Below, in pieces: positions 59,641 to 61,461 of a stretch of 61,461 bases of DNA. Origin of the DNA: an uncultured Flavobacteriaceae bacterium (GTDB lineage: Bacteria > Bacteroidota > Bacteroidia > Flavobacteriales > Flavobacteriaceae). The notes under the pieces were generated by a model. The model was given only the letters and a program-made list of their open reading frames with translations. It ran no database searches and was not told where the DNA came from. Each line of letters opens with the position of its first letter. The first letter of the stretch is position 1. The translations under genes were made by a program, and so were the position numbers. Location of the stretch: contig CAJIZJ010000006.1 of the NCBI GenBank assembly GCA_905181825.1, positions 1-61,461 of the forward strand. The letters are read 5' to 3'.

Positions 59641-60936
59641 ATGAAATACCTTCCGATTAGTCCTGAATTATTTGCAAAGAATAGAGTCAAGTTGTCACAA
59701 CAGATGGCGCCTAATTCCGTTGCTATATTTAATTCAAATGATATTTTTTCTACAGGTGCGGATAGTACGGTTCCATTTGAACAACACCGAAATATTTTTT
59801 ACTTAAGCGGCGTAGATCAGGAGGAAAGTATTTTACTTGTTTTTCCAGACGCTAAAAAAGACGCATATCGTGAAATACTATTTATTAAAGAGACCAACGA
59901 TCACATTGCTATATGGGAAGGGGCTAAACTTAGCAAGTCACAAGCAACCGCCTCATCCGGAATCAAGACGGTGTATTGGTTAGAAGAATTTGAGTCTGTT
60001 TTTTCAAAATTAATGAATGATTCTACTAGGTTTTATTATAATAATAACGAGCATTACCGACAAGCAGTAGAAATGGAAACTCGCGAAGATCGGTTTTTAA
60101 AAATGGTTAAATTGTCCTATCCCACTCACGAATTACTTCCTAATTTTCCAATTATGGAAGCCCTTAGAGGGGTTAAAGAATCGGAGGAAATTTCACTTAT
60201 TAAAACGGCTTGTAATATCACTGAAAAAGGATTTAGGAGAGTCTTAGGGTTTGTGAAGCCAGGTGTTATGGAGTACGAAATTGAAGCAGAATATATGCAT
60301 GAGTTTTTAAGAAATCGTTCTAAAGGGTTCGCTTATACGCCTATTATAGGCTCCGGATACAATGCCTGTGTTTTGCATTATATAGAAAACAATCAAGAAT
60401 GTAAGGATGGCGATCTTTTACTTATGGATGTGGCAGCTGAGTATGCAAATTACTCGAGTGATATGACACGAACAATTCCAGTTAATGGACGTTTTACTGC
60501 ACGTCAGAAAGCGGTCTATCAAGCAGTTCTAAACGTCAAAAATCAAGCGACTAAATTACTTGTTCCAGGAACCATGTGGGATGCTTATCATGTAGAGGTC
60601 GGGAAACTAATGACTTCTGAGCTTTTAGGGTTGGGGTTGATTGACAAAGCAGACGTGCAAAACGAAGATCCAAAATGGCCTGCCTATAAAAAGTATTTCA
60701 TGCATGGTACTTCTCATCACATGGGCTTAGACACCCATGATTTTGGCGCTTTGAAATCGCCTATGCAAGCCAATATGGTTTTTACTGTTGAGCCAGGAAT
60801 TTATATTCCTGAAGAAAATATGGGGATTAGACTTGAGGATGACGTAGTGATTCAAGCCAAAGGGTCTCCTGTAAATTTAATGCAGAACATTCCTATTGAA
60901 ATTGATGAAATTGAAGCCTTAATGAACTCTAATTAA
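59641..60936 (+). CDS. pepP: Xaa-Pro aminopeptidase (aminopeptidase P, M24B)
   Basis: Metallo-aminopeptidase releasing N-terminal residues linked to proline. 431 residues, usual length. N-terminal creatinase-like domain (about 1-165), C-terminal pita-bread domain with the five metal ligands in order: 'LLLMDVAAEYANYSSDMTRT' (two Asp), 'MHGTSHHMGLDTHD' (His), 'FTVEPGIYIPEENMG' (Glu) and 'IRLEDDVVIQ' (Glu). No signal peptide, so cytoplasmic. Divergent from sdhCAB. An AT-rich symmetrical element follows the stop but is too weak to call a terminator. Confidence 0.95.
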   Translation: MKYLPISPELFAKNRVKLSQQMAPNSVAIFNSNDIFSTGADSTVPFEQHRNIFYLSGVDQEESILLVFPDAKKDAYREILFIKETNDHIAIWEGAKLSKSQATASSGIKTVYWLEEFESVFSKLMNDSTRFYYNNNEHYRQAVEMETREDRFLKMVKLSYPTHELLPNFPIMEALRGVKESEEISLIKTACNITEKGFRRVLGFVKPGVMEYEIEAEYMHEFLRNRSKGFAYTPIIGSGYNACVLHYIENNQECKDGDLLLMDVAAEYANYSSDMTRTIPVNGRFTARQKAVYQAVLNVKNQATKLLVPGTMWDAYHVEVGKLMTSELLGLGLIDKADVQNEDPKWPAYKKYFMHGTSHHMGLDTHDFGALKSPMQANMVFTVEPGIYIPEENMGIRLEDDVVIQAKGSPVNLMQNIPIEIDEIEALMNSN

Positions 60937-61016
60937 GAATTCAATGATTTAAAATCATTTAGTTTATAAATTAAATATAATGAAATTTATTGTTATTTAT
61001 TTGATAAATTTATAGG

Positions 61017-61154
61017 ATGAACCAAGACTCAACAGCAAAAGAAATTATAGAATATTTGGAAAACCGAATCGATAATGATTTAGTGAAAAATTCAGTTCAT
61101 AAAGTAAAATTTATGACTGCCAGAGATATGATAGTAGAAATCACAAAAAAGTAA
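61017..61154 (+). CDS. Small 45-residue hypothetical protein
   Basis: ATG at 61017, TAA at 61152-61154. Charged helical peptide (MNQDSTAKEIIEYLENRI at the N-terminus) with mixed acidic and basic residues, no signal peptide. An AGGA-like stretch (TATAGG just before the ATG) is the only ribosome-site hint, and such sites are weak in this phylum. It begins 80 bp after pepP and ends 23 bp before a secreted-protein gene. Codon use looks coding rather than random AT-rich filler, but at this length a chance ORF cannot be excluded. No family recognised. Confidence 0.45.
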   Translation: MNQDSTAKEIIEYLENRIDNDLVKNSVHKVKFMTARDMIVEITKK

Positions 61155-61177
61155 TTGACTTAACCAACTAGAGTTTT

Positions 61178-61461
61178 ATGAAACCTTATGTCTTTTGTGT
61201 ATTATTATTCTCAACTTATTTTTTATCTGCTCAAAATGGCAACTCCTGTGAAGAATCAATTGAAATTATTGCTGGAGATTATTATGTCGATAATATAAGC
61301 GGGGATACATATAGTCTTGACTGCACAGAGCTCGACAGTTATGATAATGCTAACTTAGAATGGTTTTCTTACGTATCTGATCAAAACATATTTGTAACAA
61401 TAACTTCTGATTTGGAATCCAATCAAAATGATGATACAAGGCTTCATGTGTATGAAGGACC
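61178..61461 (+). CDS. Secreted protein, 5' part (probable T9SS cargo)
   Basis: Starts at ATG 61178 and runs off the window end. Signal peptide MKPYVFCVLLFSTYFLSAQ, then 'GNSCEESIEIIAGDYYVDNI' and a beta-rich segment ending 'DTRLHVYEG'. This resembles the PPC-like or CUB-like N-terminal domain of flavobacterial T9SS-exported proteins, which typically begin with a 'CExAIxIxAGxYxV' pattern. The rest, including any sorting domain, is outside the window. Confidence 0.7.
   Translation, partial: MKPYVFCVLLFSTYFLSAQNGNSCEESIEIIAGDYYVDNISGDTYSLDCTELDSYDNANLEWFSYVSDQNIFVTITSDLESNQNDDTRLHVYEG

Noticed and set aside
60943-60959. Symmetrical AATGATTT-A-AAATCATT after pepP
   Set aside because: All A/T-rich but for one G/C pair, practically no loop and no T-run; too weak for a terminator.
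1-61461. Search by eye for tRNA/rRNA, CRISPR repeats, transposases, phage genes, toxin-antitoxin or anti-phage clusters
   Set aside because: None seen; apart from the aromatic leader region there is no gene-free stretch above 300 bp, and the gene content is core metabolism plus surface proteins.

Overview
This is an AT-rich chromosomal segment from a member of the Bacteroidota, almost certainly a marine Flavobacteriaceae. The evidence is a laminarin-degradation locus (two GH16 laminarinases, a GH3 glucosidase, a CBM-type protein and a surface lipoprotein), a type IX secretion (T9SS) type B C-terminal domain, two GLPGLI proteins, CarboxypepD_reg/DUF5686 outer-membrane proteins, a head-GIN lipoprotein, a split-type pdhB, and several Bacteroidota-style promoters (TTG, about 20 nt, TAnnTTTG). 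No tRNA, rRNA, CRISPR array, transposase or prophage gene was seen. Most of the window is core genome in short operons.

Layout. 1-5.5 kb: 3' half of a laminarin utilisation locus (partial CBM protein, glycan-binding lipoprotein, GH16, GH3, GH16). 5.5-8 kb: divergent waaA (Kdo transferase) and a sugar aminotransferase. 8-14.8 kb, minus strand: etfBA, a bifunctional-nuclease-domain protein, nupC, thyA, folA, fabD, lspA. 14.9-18.5 kb: pdhB and a DUF5686 outer-membrane protein, separated from etfB by a perfect 28-bp palindrome. 18.6-21.4 kb: a membrane pyrophosphatase fused to an FKBP prolyl isomerase. 21.5-22.9 kb: deoxynucleoside kinase and a secreted protein of unknown function. 23-27.5 kb: two GLPGLI proteins plus a TonB-receptor-like protein. 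27.7-33.2 kb: an orphan cytoplasmic protein, a DMT permease, metK behind a probable SAM-II riboswitch, a PagL-like lipid A deacylase and a head-GIN lipoprotein. 33.4-37.5 kb: the pheA-aminotransferase-tyrA-aroF/CM operon behind a Phe/Tyr leader-peptide attenuator. 37.5-42.8 kb: rsgA, dtd, mazG-like, aroA, queA, rlmN. 42.8-45.6 kb, minus: aldo/keto reductase, OmpA-like lipoprotein, exonuclease III. 45.7-52 kb: a giant outer-membrane protein and a convergent T9SS-exported lectin-repeat protein. 52-61.4 kb: glyS, comF, an Ig-like lipoprotein, sdhCAB, pepP, a 45-codon ORF and the start of another secreted protein.

Most notable signals: (1) a leader peptide ORF with 10 aromatic residues in 25, followed by mutually exclusive antiterminator and terminator stems ahead of pheA; (2) the pyrophosphatase-FKBP fusion, which should place a foldase domain in the periplasm; (3) the 28-bp perfect palindrome between etfB and pdhB; (4) the SAM-II-like leader of metK; (5) near-identical 131-bp units inside the lectin-repeat gene. 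I found no clear evidence of a wholly new multi-gene system; the best candidates for unexplored biology are the fusion, the palindrome and the GLPGLI pair with its outer-membrane partner.
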